From assembly GCA_020746875.1 (NCBI GenBank), contig JAGTJL010000004.1:1674001-1738000 (forward strand): a stretch of DNA of 64,000 bases, in the 5' to 3' direction. The translations under genes and the position numbers were made by a program. Position 1 is the stretch's first letter; each line of letters starts with the position of its first letter. Shown one piece after another: positions 1 to 11,908 of the stretch. The notes under the pieces are model-generated. The model searched no databases and was not told the origin of the DNA. It saw only the letters and a list, made by a program, of their open reading frames with translations. The stretch is from Rhexocercosporidium sp. MPI-PUGE-AT-0058 (taxonomy: Eukaryota > Ascomycota > Leotiomycetes > Helotiales).

Positions 1-3000
1 TACGAAGCTTTTTAACCTTAATTTAAGATTAAGTCCGAAACCGATCCGAAACGTCTCCGAAAAAGCCGAAACGACAACTCCCGGACCTTTTAAAGTTTGA
101 CGGCATATAATTATATTACGATACTTAGCTAGCGCAGCTTCAGCTCGTGCTCGGCGTCGATAGTAAAGCAATTGGAGATACGCAAGCTTAATTTGCGTAT
201 GTTTACCTCCGACTTAATTCTGGACCGGCTGCCCTTTGCTTAAAGCTCTTAAAACACGCGAACTTTACTTTTATATATAATTATTATATAATCTTAAATT
301 AGTTTAATAAGCATAATAGAATCGAAAACAAGATATAGCGTGCGAAGATAAAGCTTTATAAGCTAGCTCAAACCGGTAGCTTTTACGAGTTCTTGATTTC
401 TTTTGAAGTAACGCTCGACGAAATAAGAGAATAGAATTAGGACGATAAAAGGAAAATCGATACGTTACGGCTATACTTTTCCGAATATTTTAAGTAAAAG
501 CTTTAAAAGCACGATATTTTAAGTATTATTTCTTTAAAGTACTTGGAATTCGTCTTCTTTTATAAAAGATACGCTTTTTAATCGACTTTTGCGGTACTTA
601 CGGTTGCATATACTTCCGGAAACTACTCCGAATTAAGTCCGAATCAGTACTGCTCTTTATACGACTCTCAAAAAGCCGACAAAATAGAACTTTTCGCTAT
701 TAACGCTATTAACGTAGCCTTTCGCTCCTTTTTTCCGTCAAGTATCGATCGCTCCCGTTGTTTCCGATGCGGATCGATTAATTATTACGTCTCCGTTTGT
801 CTTATACCGCTACGGCCAGATTCTTTAGTTTAAATACATTTAATTTAATTAATTATACGATTTCAGCTTATTTAAATTAATTGTATAATTTCTAATCTTA
901 TACGGTCACGCTTACCGGTTTATAAGTAACGTTAGCTTATAAGTGACGTAGCTTTATAATTAAAAAAATTAGAATAAGAAATAAATATTATAAGAATCGA
1001 TGCCGTATTTAATACTTTCTTAAAATATAAATATAATAATAAAATTAATTTAAAAGAAGAATAAGAAGAGTAAGAAGCACGAGAACGAGCTTTAGTTTCT
1101 TAAGGGGGTAGTATAACGACAAGTATACTTTAGCTAGGTCAGGAGTCCGGAATAAGTCCGACTTCCCTCCGACTCTTTATATATATAGCTCTTTCTTATA
1201 TAATAGTTTTATAATTTTTATATTTTAAATATTAAGTCTATTTTCACGTCTAAGGCTCTTGCGTCGTTATAAATACTCGAATATAAATATAAGAATTCTT
1301 ATATATATACGCAAAAGTCTTATAATTAAAGTAAGTATCTTTTGTTATTTTATAAAACTATTTTTATTTATTAAATTAGAAATACTAATATATTATACGA
1401 AATAGTTTATAAAGCAATTGGATAACGTCCGACGGATTAATCGCGATATAATATTATATCCTTAGCGTAATAATTTAAATAACCGTATTAATTTAATTAA
1501 TTAAATTTATTAATAAGAATACGATTATCCGACTTACCGCGGCTTAATCTTCGTTTTAAGCGACGCGAAGACGTACCGATATTATATTATTAATTAAAAT
1601 ATTAATATCGCGAACGCTTATATTAAAAGAAGGGTACAGCTAAAGCACTATACGGAAATAGCTAAATCATTATACGTTAAGGAATTTTTAAGAATCCGGA
1701 AGGTATATTTATTACCCGCGCCCTATTATATTAATTTATATTAAAAGCTAAGTGTAATATATATATCTTATATAATTATATTAATTTATCTTTATAATCC
1801 TCTTTAAAGTCGACATCTTAAGTATATATTTTAATTCCTTTAATTATATCTCTTTAAATTACAATTATAAAAGCTTTAATAATATTTAATATATTATTTA
1901 GTTAATAAATTAATAATATATTATATATATACCCTTTCTTTCTTTACGTTTTAGACTCGTACTAATCTTAATGTCTTTGCCGAAGCCTTTATATAATAAG
2001 TGTAGTCGACGACAGGCCATTTTATATTATAAAAGTCTACGGAATTAATATATTTAAAACTAAAGGGGCGGAGCTTAAAGAGAGCTTAAAAAATAAGGGC
2101 TTTTTACGAGTATTAAAGGAGGCTACTCTTAATATACCTTTATTACTTAAAATACCTTTCGGCTTATCTTTTCCTTTAACTTTTATTAAATTTAAAGTCG
2201 AAAGAAGTAAAGGAATAATAATTATAAAAAAGATATATTCTTATAACTTAAAATAATATTAATAATAATATATATTTCTTAATAAAATTATTTTATTTTT
2301 TTACTTTTTCTTAAAGATAATATATTAATAAAAAAGACTAAGTGCTTTTAATATTAAATATATATAAATATTTAAAGAAAAGCTTATTATAAGGAGCTTA
2401 TTATACTCTCAATTAATTTATTATAAAGCGTAGCTATAAATAAATTAAAAGGTAATAATAAAAAGAGGAATATTTATATTATAATAAGAGCGTAATTATT
2501 ATTTTAATACTTTATTATTACGCTTTTTAAAAGAGTTTTATTTTAAGAAATACTTCCCGAAGATTATTATACTTACGTTATAAATACGTTTTTAAAATAG
2601 CGTGATAATCTTTAATTAGACTTATTATAATAACTCTGAAGTAATATAATTAATTAACTTAAAAAGCAATTAATTTCTCTTTTTAAAGGAATTAAATATT
2701 CTCGTAATAATTTATAATTTAAATTAAATAATAAAGCCGTATCTTTATTAAAGACGTATTATAATTCTCCTTAATTATATTAATTAATAAGTTATTCTAA
2801 AAGCATAAGAATATTTAAAAGCTTAAGTAACGTATTTATTATTTTTTTAATTTTTTAATTAGCTTCGAAAAGTACTTTTTAATTTTCGCTAATATATTTA
2901 TATTTACGTATTAATAATAAAAGAAGTAATAAGCGTTAAAAAAGAATATTTTAAAATACTTAATTAAAGCTAATTCTTTATTTATTATAATAAAAAGTGA

Positions 3001-5300
3001 CTCTTTTATTATATATTAAGATATTATATATTAAGATATTATATATTAAGATATTATATATTAAGATATTATATATTAAGATATTATATATTATATTAAG
3101 ATATTATATATTAAGATATTATATATTAAGATATTATATATTAAGATATTATATATTAAGATATTATATCCTTAAGTTATATAAGCGCTTATTTATAATC
3201 GACTTCTTTTTCTTTTAATAAAAACGCTATTCTTAATTAAATAATTATATTATTATTAAAAACTCCGTATATATTTAGTAATAATATATTAAATCGATTT
3301 ATCTTATATATATAATCGAGGAGTAAAACGTCGTAGTATTATTTTTAAAGCTTTAAAAAAAAGGAGTCGATGAAAAATAAGCGTTATAAAGGACCGGAGT
3401 TTAATTTATATATAAAAGAATAATCGTTATTTTATAATTTTTATATATTTTATTAATTTAAAAGCAGCTTTTATTTATAAAGACTCGTACTTATAAAAGC
3501 CATTAAATTAGCGTCTTACCTCTTAACTCCTCGATTTTTGATTTTTATATAAGGTTAAAAAAAATTTTAACGTAAGTATAACATTTAAAAAAAATTTTCG
3601 TAACGTTAATAGAATTTAAGCGTTAAAAAGACTTGACTTTATAAAAGAGTCGATAAAAGCACGAGTATTTAAGGAAGTAATAAAAATTCAATATATTAAA
3701 TAAGCGGAAAAGTTTATAAAACGTATATAATTATATATAACTTTTAAAATATATAACTTTTACTTACTTAAAACCTAATCTTTTATAAAGACTACTTTTA
3801 TATAATAATCGCACTTCTTAAAACTAATATTAAGGCGCTTTTTTATAAAATATATATCGGTTTACTTCTCTTTTGCTTTATATTTACTTTTACGATCGCA
3901 GATATATAATATATAATATAGCTTAATATTTCTTTTTATAAAGGCATAACCGTTAGCTTTTATATACGCTTAAATAATAATAAATCTAGTATTAAGATTA
4001 AGGTAAACTATTATAAAAGGCGTAAGGCCGCAAGACTCGCTAATAAAAGTTAATATATTACTTTAAAGTATTAAGTAAAAAAGTATAAATAATTTTAAAA
4101 GTTAAGTTTAATAAAGCTTAAGGGTTTCATCGACGGCCCTTAGCCCTTAGTATAAATTAATATAATAAGGCACGGTTAATAAATGCGCCCGGCGTGCTTA
4201 AAAAAACCTTGGCGTATAGTGATTTAATTATTTTCGTATAATGCTTTAGCTATACCTTAAAAGAAAGAATAATTATTATATATATATTTATTTATTTTAT
4301 TTATACGGAATCGGGCTTATAATATAAAAAAGCTAAAGCTTTTATAATATTAATAAAATCAGTTTTACTTATATTTTTAATTACGCCGGCGTTTTACTTC
4401 TTTTTATAAATAACTTTTTTTATATATACGCTTTTTTTTTAAATTTCTTTAAAAGCCAGAGATTAATTTTTTAAATATATTTTCCTTAAACCTTTATAAA
4501 GCTTTACTTACCGTGAACTTCATTTAATATTAACATATTTTAAACGTTTCGAATAGTAATTGCTTATTATTTGAACCTTATAATAATAAGTCTAATTTAT
4601 TATTAATTGTTTTATTTCGTATAAAGTAATAGCTTATATCGATATATTTACTTATTTTTATAGAATTCAGGGTTATTAACTAATATTAAAACTGATTCCG
4701 AAATCTTAATTCTTTAAAATATTAATAATTAAATCTTTAATAAAGTATTCTAAAATTATTTCCGGCGAAAGTAATCTTCTTATTTAATATAACGATATTC
4801 AATAAAATGCGATATAAGAAGTTATATAATAATACTTTAACTAAAGCTATTTAAAATTAATAAGTTTAACATAAAAGAAATAAGAAAATAAAAAAAGCGT
4901 AAGCTTATATATATAATCTTTTCTAAAACTCCTTCGGTACTAGCCCGACTCCGTATAACTTAGTTACCCTTAAACCTCTGGATTCCCTGACTCGCTAAGA
5001 ACCTCTTAAGTACACCTATCGTCACAAGGAGTTTCAGAAGCGATTATATATAAGACCTCACGCCTTCCCCTTTCCTCCTTTTCTCCGATCTTTATCTTGT
5101 TTCTTTTGTATTAGACCTATTAGCTCTCGATAGCCTCAGCTAAAGTACTACTATATACTTATTACACCGCTCTCTTGGCTAGTGTCGTACAACTTACCGG
5201 TTTCTTCGATAAGGGACTGGAAAGCTTAGGTAAAGAGAACGAGGCCTCTTCCAGCTATTGCAGAGGTCGAAGAATGCGTTTAGTAAATTTCGATCGACGC
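1..5300. repeat. AT-rich, RIP-degraded repeat block
   Basis: This block holds no plausible gene. It is dominated by TpA-rich runs and nearly lacks CpA and TpG, while CpG survives. Positions 1-60, for example, hold six CpG but no CpA and no TpG. That is the expected product of repeat-induced point mutation, in which CpA is converted to TpA on both strands. Base use becomes ordinary at about 5270-5300, just before the P450 gene. The sequence is too degraded for me to name the original element; a retrotransposon or other dispersed repeat is likely. Positions 1-1150 and 4900-5300 are less AT-rich than 1150-4900, so more than one element may be present. Confidence 0.85.
3011..3169. repeat. 15-bp tandem repeat, about 10 copies
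   Basis: The unit is attaagatattatat, repeated head to tail about five times. A 5-bp interruption near 3091-3095 follows, then about five more copies. The unit is a multiple of three, so it gives a spurious open frame of pentapeptide repeats. It lies inside the RIP block and is best read as a minisatellite. Confidence 0.9.
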
Positions 5301-5669
5301 TGTAAGCTGAACTTGTAAATTAATATTATGGTTTCATACGAAGAGTAGTCATGAAAACGAGGTGATAACAGCTATCTGCGTAAGAGTACTTCTAGCACAG
5401 ACGAAAGAAGAAAAACGAATCAAGCCTTCTAGAAGCGAATAAATGGCGTCTCAGAACTATGAAGGTCTTAAACTGTTAACACATGGACATGGAAATCCAT
5501 ATGCGACTTCATTGTTCTGCGCTATAACGATCTATAAGAAGTGATGGTCTATCCGTGTGTGCCTGTGCCGAAGACCTGCTTGCGTCGTCGAGAACGAAGA
5601 TGCGATTGACAGGATCACACCTTGTATTAGATGCTTTCTCATCGAAGAATAACTCTGCAGCCTTGAGCA
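5301..5669. other. Boundary between RIP block and P450 gene
   Basis: Ordinary base composition returns here. I see no gene. It probably contains the 3' flank of the P450 gene on the minus strand. Confidence 0.5.
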
Positions 5670-7472
5670 TTAGACAGAGTTAGTGTGAGATGTTGCCATT
5701 CCGTCCCTGGTTCTTCTAGTACCGTTCCCAGGACAAGTTTTATACCTGGGTAATTCCTGGATAATCCGTACGATTGCACAAGACGCAAGCATGAGTCCAA
5801 AATCCTCTAGTCCCACTAAATCAGCCTTCGCATCAGGGACAAGAAATACGGCCGAACTTACTACCTAGACAAAGTCGCGGTCCACCATTAAACGGAAGAT
5901 ATGCCCAGCCGATACCAGCAAGCTCCGAGCCATCCCATCTCTCAGGTCGGAATGCCAAAGGATCAGGACCATATAGGTCCTTCCGACGTTGCATGTGGTA
6001 CACTGAATATGCAATAGGCATTCCTTCTCGAACTAGGAGTGGCGAGCGTCCATCCGGACCATCACCGACGGGGAGAGTAGTTGTCTTCCTGCAAAAGCGT
6101 GTATTGATTGGAACTGGAGGATACAATCGGAGGGCTGTAGGTGTTTTCAGCAATTGCGTAGATATAAAGATCATTTGATTCCTCACTTTCTTGGAGGACA
6201 TTGTGTAAGTATGGCATTCGCTGAATGTGCGCTCTTTTGATATCCTGTTCGGGTCCAACAACAGAGTCCATTTCACAACGTAGAGTCTCTAGTACATTTG
6301 GATTTCGCAGAAGAAGGTGGCTGTATCTGTGGTATTAGCGCGGTCCCCAGAAACAATATCATTTACTGACAATGCGTAAGACAATGTCGCGGCTGTGGTA
6401 TCTCGTCCAGCAATCAGCACGTTACGTACTTGATCACGCACGAGTTGCAAGTCCTCGTTGTCGCGATGTAGCTCCGAGATGAATGAAGTTTTCTCAGAAT
6501 CGACCGGATTTTCCACCTCTCGTTGCAGAGCGTCTACAGCGAATTGGTAGGTGTATTTTTTGATTGTTCCACAAGCCTTGACAAAACCCGTGGGACTGTA
6601 CAGAAAATACAAGTCCCCAAGGCGAGCGCGTGTACCTGTAACCAGAGAAGCTTGGTCAAAGGCTTTCGAAAATAAATCTCCGATCTCGTGCTTGAAACTC
6701 TCAACTTGTTAACCCAATATCATAGCTATGGTTGTGTCAAGCGTCAGTCTGTAGAACATTGGCTGAAGATCCGTGACCCCAGAAGAAGTATTCAGTCTTT
6801 CCATCAAGGTTTCTAGATGCTCGCGGAAGCCTTTCAAGTTCTGGTACTGTATCCGCATGAACTGCCGCCTCAGAACTTCCCTCGAGTGCTTCCAGGCAGT
6901 ACCGTCCTGGGTAAAGATGCCATTACCGATCATCGCCTTCATAGCCAAGGTGCGAGGTCCAAGATGAAAGTCTGAGAAGTTCGATGGTTAGACTGAGACA
7001 CTCGAGTATATGGAGCGAAGAGCTGTCCAGCTAGCCACTTGCCTTCAAATTGTGTAGAAAGCAATGCCTCTATGTTCTCGGGATCCTGCGTGACATAGCC
7101 GATACCTCCGAGGATCTTGACTTCAGCAGTCGGGCTCAACTGATCAAACTGTTCGGCGAAGAAGGCAAGAAGCTTTTTATCTCGCCCTGCTCTGAACCCA
7201 TCCCGCAGTATGTCCAGCGCAAGCGGCCAATGATAGATAAGCTTAGGTGCTGAGGGTTTGCACCCCTTGCGCTTGCCGAACTCGACATCGTACTAAAGTC
7301 GTCATCCAACAAGATTCCGCACGTCCTCCAGCACAGGGGAACGTACGTGGTATTTTATAGCATTGCGAGCGTACAAATATATACACGAAGAGACGATCAA
7401 GAGGAGGGCTGTAAGAGTTGATGGTCGGAAAGCGGCGAAAAGGGCAACGAAGTCACCTGCGCTGGTAAACAT
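5670..7472 (-). pseudogene. CYP52-like cytochrome P450 with an in-frame stop
   Basis: Six exons reconstruct a full-length P450 of 506 codons: 7472-7347, 7292-7043, 6971-6371, 6320-6187, 6134-5862 and 5806-5670. The start is the ATG of MFTSAGDF, followed by an N-terminal membrane anchor. All class marks are present: the I-helix AGRDTT, an ETLR (ExxR) motif created across the exon 4/5 junction, and the heme loop [10 protein letters not shown] with its cysteine. The layout resembles the CYP52 alkane/fatty-acid hydroxylase group. Intron 2 (6972-7042) uses a GC-AG pair with donor GCAAGT. The reading frame is intact except for one TAA at 6709-6711 (about codon 213), between MILG and QVESF. A CAA-to-TAA change would fit RIP leaking from the adjacent block. 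I call it a recent pseudogene; a sequencing error or readthrough is the alternative. Confidence 0.8.
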
Positions 7473-7882
7473 TCTTCGGCGCACTTTGGGCAATAGAAAT
7501 CTCACGATTTTAAGGAGAATGAAAAGGGGAAATTATTGTTGAAGGAGAGACCACGAATTCCTCCGTGGTGTGGGAATGGGAAGACTTCGTCCTGCACTAG
7601 ACTGTGTTGACAACCAACCCCTTACAGCAATGTCTATAACTAGCTTCAATCCTGATTTTAAGCGAGCCTTACAGTACCAAAAGTCGCGTCAGACTCTCCC
7701 CGCCGCTTTCTTTGTCCCTTCTCACTAACGCAATTTAGGATGGTGCAGCCCGCCATCACAAAGTAATCTTCCACTCGTACCTCTACCCCCAGGTATGTCA
7801 TTTGGTATCTCACAAATTACTATACGTTTCCACTATATAAACTCTGAAGGCGTGATATTCGTTGAAGCAGCACTCCCGCGGG
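7473..7882. other. Divergent intergenic region, P450 and NLR-like pseudogene
   Basis: About 410 bp lie between two outward-facing damaged genes. It presumably held both promoters. I see no distinct regulatory motif or RNA gene. Confidence 0.4.
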
Positions 7883-10800
7883 ATGGTCGATCAATTCTCT
7901 GTCCTGGCCGTTGCGGCTGGCCTGGCTGATGTTTGCATTTGGCTTGGAAAGTTCTTGAAAGACGACAAGCATAGATTTCGAGTTGTGGGTCAAGAATTAG
8001 AAGACCTCTTCAAAGAGATCACCTCTTTGCAATCAGTCAATGCGTCTATTGACGAACTACTTGGAAGGTGGTATCCGGAAGGCTCCACAGCTGGGACAAG
8101 CCCCAACCTTCAGAAAATTCTTGATACAAACTGGCAAGCAACCAGCGGTACTGTATCTAACGGTCAGCTCATCGTCGAACGCATCGAGGCGATATTAGAA
8201 GACATTGTAAATATTGGACGTGGAAAACATATCAAGCATGATCAAATTCGCAAGTGGATGAAACAGCAATCACGGGAGGAAGAGTTGAACACGCTATGGG
8301 GAAAACTCAAACAGTATCTGCTTGCGCTACAACTCAGTCTTTCGGCGGTCGGGATGTCATGTAGCATTGATTCTCGCACTTCGCAGCAAGCCTCCCACAA
8401 CGCTCACTCAGATCTATCCACGTCTATCCACGTCTATCTAAAAGCCGAGTTCGGGTTTGAAATCGAAGATAGGAACCTTAGAAAATATTGCTAACCGATC
8501 CGCCGACAAACGGTAAGTGGAGAGACTCCCCAGGCTATATGGCACAAACACCGACCTAGAAGCTTAATTCCGTTATTGAATCAGCACAGGAAGTGGTGGC
8601 TTTGCCACGACCGCACACACATTTCTTCACACCGCAAACTGCGAGCAGTAATTTCACTGGGCACGAGAAAGAGCTCGAGATTTTAAAGAGATCATCTTCG
8701 ACTGCCCTCGAATTACAGAAAAGGTTTGTAGTCTTTGGTCTCGCTGGTTCTGGGAAGACGCAGTTCTGCTGCAAGTTTGCGGCCGACAATAAACAAGGCA
8801 TGGTCCGAAAAGAAAGTCATTTGATAAGTTATTGCTAACACCTTCAGTTTTTGGAGCGTATTTTGGTTCAATGTAACCTCAAAGAGTACGCAGAAGAGTC
8901 GCCGTTCTCCACATCTCCACGACTGGAAAGGTTGCGCCTAGTCAAACTGATGTTAAAAGCTGGTTTTCGAGCCTTGGTCCAGCGCAGCCGTGGCTACTTA
9001 TCATCGACAACGCGAATGACGAAAGTTTTCCGGCACACGATTGTTTTCCTGACAGTACTTCTGGTACTATTCTCATCACGACCAAGAATCCAATGCTAAA
9101 AACACAAGGGACCGTTGGACCTCGCTACTTTGAGTTTCGTGGACTAGATGAGGGAAATTCGATCGAATTGCTCTTGAAAACGGCGGACTACTCGGTACCA
9201 TGGATCTCTGCTTCTCGCGATTTGGCAGTTGTGGTCTCTAAGGCTCTGGGTATCTGCCCCTTGCAATTATACATGCCGGGACAGCAATTCTCGCAAAACT
9301 CTGCACGCTTGAGACGTACCTTGGATTTTTTCGATAAAATCTGGGATAGGATCCACCGCGTCGAGGAATCAAATGCTACTACTCTAATCCGGGCACAGAT
9401 GCGACTATTTACAGCAGTTTTGAGCTTATCTACAACCACTTTGCATCACAAAAGACTATAGCCTCCGAGGATGCGCTAGATCTTTTGACGATGTTCGCTT
9501 TCCTTGATCGCCAACGGATCAAGATAAGCATATTCTTGCGTGCAGTATCAAACCCAAAGATGGAGTCGTCCGACACAGCAAGCAGAGAAAGAGAAAGAAA
9601 GGAGTGCAGCAAACTGATACCAAAGCTTACCCTTGCACAAAAGTTGTAGACGCTTGTCCTACGCATTGTCACTCTTCCTGAATTGGGCCATACTGCCCCT
9701 TCCTACTGAGGATACTCTCCGAATCAGATGAATTCTTTCCAATAAGACTGAAAAGGTGCTCAATGAACACTCTCAACTATCACTGATTTCTATAAGCTCC
9801 TCCCCTGGTGATTCCTACCCAATGTATGCCGCGGACCATTTATGGGCAAGGCAGTGGCCGGGGATGATGCTTGTTGAGCAAGTAGTTTGGTGTCACATTA
9901 CAGTAACCATACTCTCCAGGGCTATTTTGCTCCCACCTTTGGGTAACACGGAGGACAACGAGACATTCCGCAAAGAGTTGCTTCCACACGTCCGTCATGT
10001 TCAAAAATTTGAGCGGACAATCCAAACGGCTTTTGCAAGGAACAGAGAATCTAGACATAAGCTGTGGCTAAAATTCGACACTCCAATAATCCGAGATCGA
10101 CTACTTCAACTTACCAAGTTCAGCCTGGTCTACGCACAACTATGGTTCGGGTTTGTGGCTGCATGGCTGGATTCTAGAAATACGTAGAGTTCTCAATACT
10201 GCTGTCGAGGGGCTCAAAAAAACAGTTGGTAGCGATCACATTGAAACGTTGAAAGCTATGGGAGGGTTAGGACACGCATTCAGCAAAGATGTTAAATTTA
10301 CAGAGGCGGTTAGGATCCAAACTGAAGCATTTGCTGGTCTGAAGACCAAGCTTGGTCCGTCCCATTCGTCGACACTGGAGGCCATGGACAATCTAGCTAT
10401 GGCCTACTTTGACCGAGCGGCGTATCGCCAGGGCCAGCCAGGGGATGTTGATCGTGCTCTGGAATTACAAACAGAGGTCTTCGCCAAGCGAGTCGAAAAG
10501 CTCGGCAGACAACATTATCACACGCTCTGGGCTGCCCTTAATCTAGCACGTATCAAGGCTGTCCGTGGTGAGGTTGAGGAAGCCCTATCCATATTTCTGC
10601 CTGGACATAGACAGGTAGGGAGGGATCTGGGGGAAACCCATTTCATATATCTGTTTGGGGAACTTCATCATGGCCGCATTCTCATGTGTGCAAAGAGGTA
10701 CAAGGAAGCAGAACAAATCCTATCGAAAGTGGTGGATATTCATCAAAAAGATCGGCGTCGCCATCCTGATCGCTTACTCGCAATGTTTTCCTTGATAAAG

Positions 10801-10956
10801 TGCCGCAATGTGCTTGGCACTGGTGAAACTGCTTCTCTCCTGCAAGAACTGATTGATGGGTCAAAAGAAGTGTTCGAATCAGACGACCATCCGGCGGTCA
10901 ATTATCTTCTCGATGGCCGAATTCTGTCAAAGGACACTAGCGAGCTCTTGATATGA
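7883..10956 (+). pseudogene. NLR-like STAND protein (NB-ARC plus TPR), frameshifted
   Basis: The ATG at 7883 opens with MVDQFSVLAVAAGLADVC, typical of the N-terminal domain of fungal STAND proteins. A nucleotide-binding domain follows, with P-loop GLAGSGKTQ near 8745 and Walker B LLIIDNAND near 9000. A C-terminal tetratricopeptide region (about 10190-10950) carries repeats of the AVEGLKKTVGSDHIETL type and is intact. Introns can be placed (8512-8561, donor GTAAGT), but splicing cannot restore one frame. Homologous sequence jumps between frames near 8460, 8880-8990, 9245-9335 and 9405, and then meets stops near 9648-9760. The TPR part also seems shortened at its start. Such proteins act in fungal non-self recognition. 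Multiple independent frameshifts make this copy non-functional. Confidence 0.8.
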
Positions 10957-11908
10957 AGGGGCCATCGTCCTTCGAGAGAGGGGGGAACGAACTTCTCCCG
11001 CTTCGCGAGACTTATCATTTCCTTGATATAAGAACGTTTCGAGAGTGCAAGAATTATCAGGTGGTTGCACCACACAGGTAAGCTTGCCGTGGAAGGGAAG
11101 GCGAATCAGCAGGTGAAGTCATCCGAGAAGGCGTCTCAGGTGGACGGGAAGACTTCTCGAGACGTTCTTGACCTTCTCGAGGTTCTTTCTCGTTTCATTT
11201 CAATACTTGATCTAGCCAAACTCTAACGTGAGTCATCTCTCCCCTCATCTCATCCAACAAACAATCACCAACTTCCTTTCTAGAAGCACTTTACGCGACA
11301 GTGGCCTGGAGCAAGCGAGTCACAGCTAGGCAGCAGCTAGTATTAGCTATTGTAAAGCTTTTATAACTGCTTGTTATGCTGTATGGGGGTGGGGATTTGG
11401 GAGCGGGGGAGGCTACAGGATGGTTGGGAGGGAGACCTTCGCGTTCGCGGAGGGGCTTTTGAAGCTGGGGGTTTTTTTCACGGTTCGAATGTTGAGGTTG
11501 AGCAGATTGGTTTACTTTTTTTATTCTGGATGTCGTAGGGATATGTGTAAACAAGCAAGTTTTTACCCCAATGGAGCCAGTGTTCTGAAGTCATCCTGAT
11601 ATGAGGATTAGACTTATGCACTATAAGCGAGCTTCTCCCAGTCGATGGGAGTACAAGTCCTAATTCTGCAAGAAACTGCCTTGGGAAACCCTTCACGGTC
11701 ATTCAGGCAAACAAGGAGAATATTTAAGCTTGTTTATTCCGTCAATGCCTTTCTTTTAGCTGCCCAGCACCAATGGTCTTTGTGTAACATATTAGTACTC
11801 ATTATGTTTAAGGAAGGTAGAAGATATAAGCCACGTTGAAAGTCCCTCATCTGGAAGTTGGTGCGAAACTACACTCCCAGAGTATGCCTTTGGTAGAGTG
11901 CAAGGGAT
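10957..11908. other. Intergenic region
   Basis: About 950 bp without a convincing gene. It has G-rich stretches near 11390-11410 and several CTTCTCGAG-like repeats near 10995-11190. Short open frames here lack family features. Confidence 0.4.

Noticed and set aside
2997..3218. 73-codon frame of YIKIL-type repeats
   Set aside because: Produced by the 15-bp minisatellite inside RIP-degraded DNA; not a gene.
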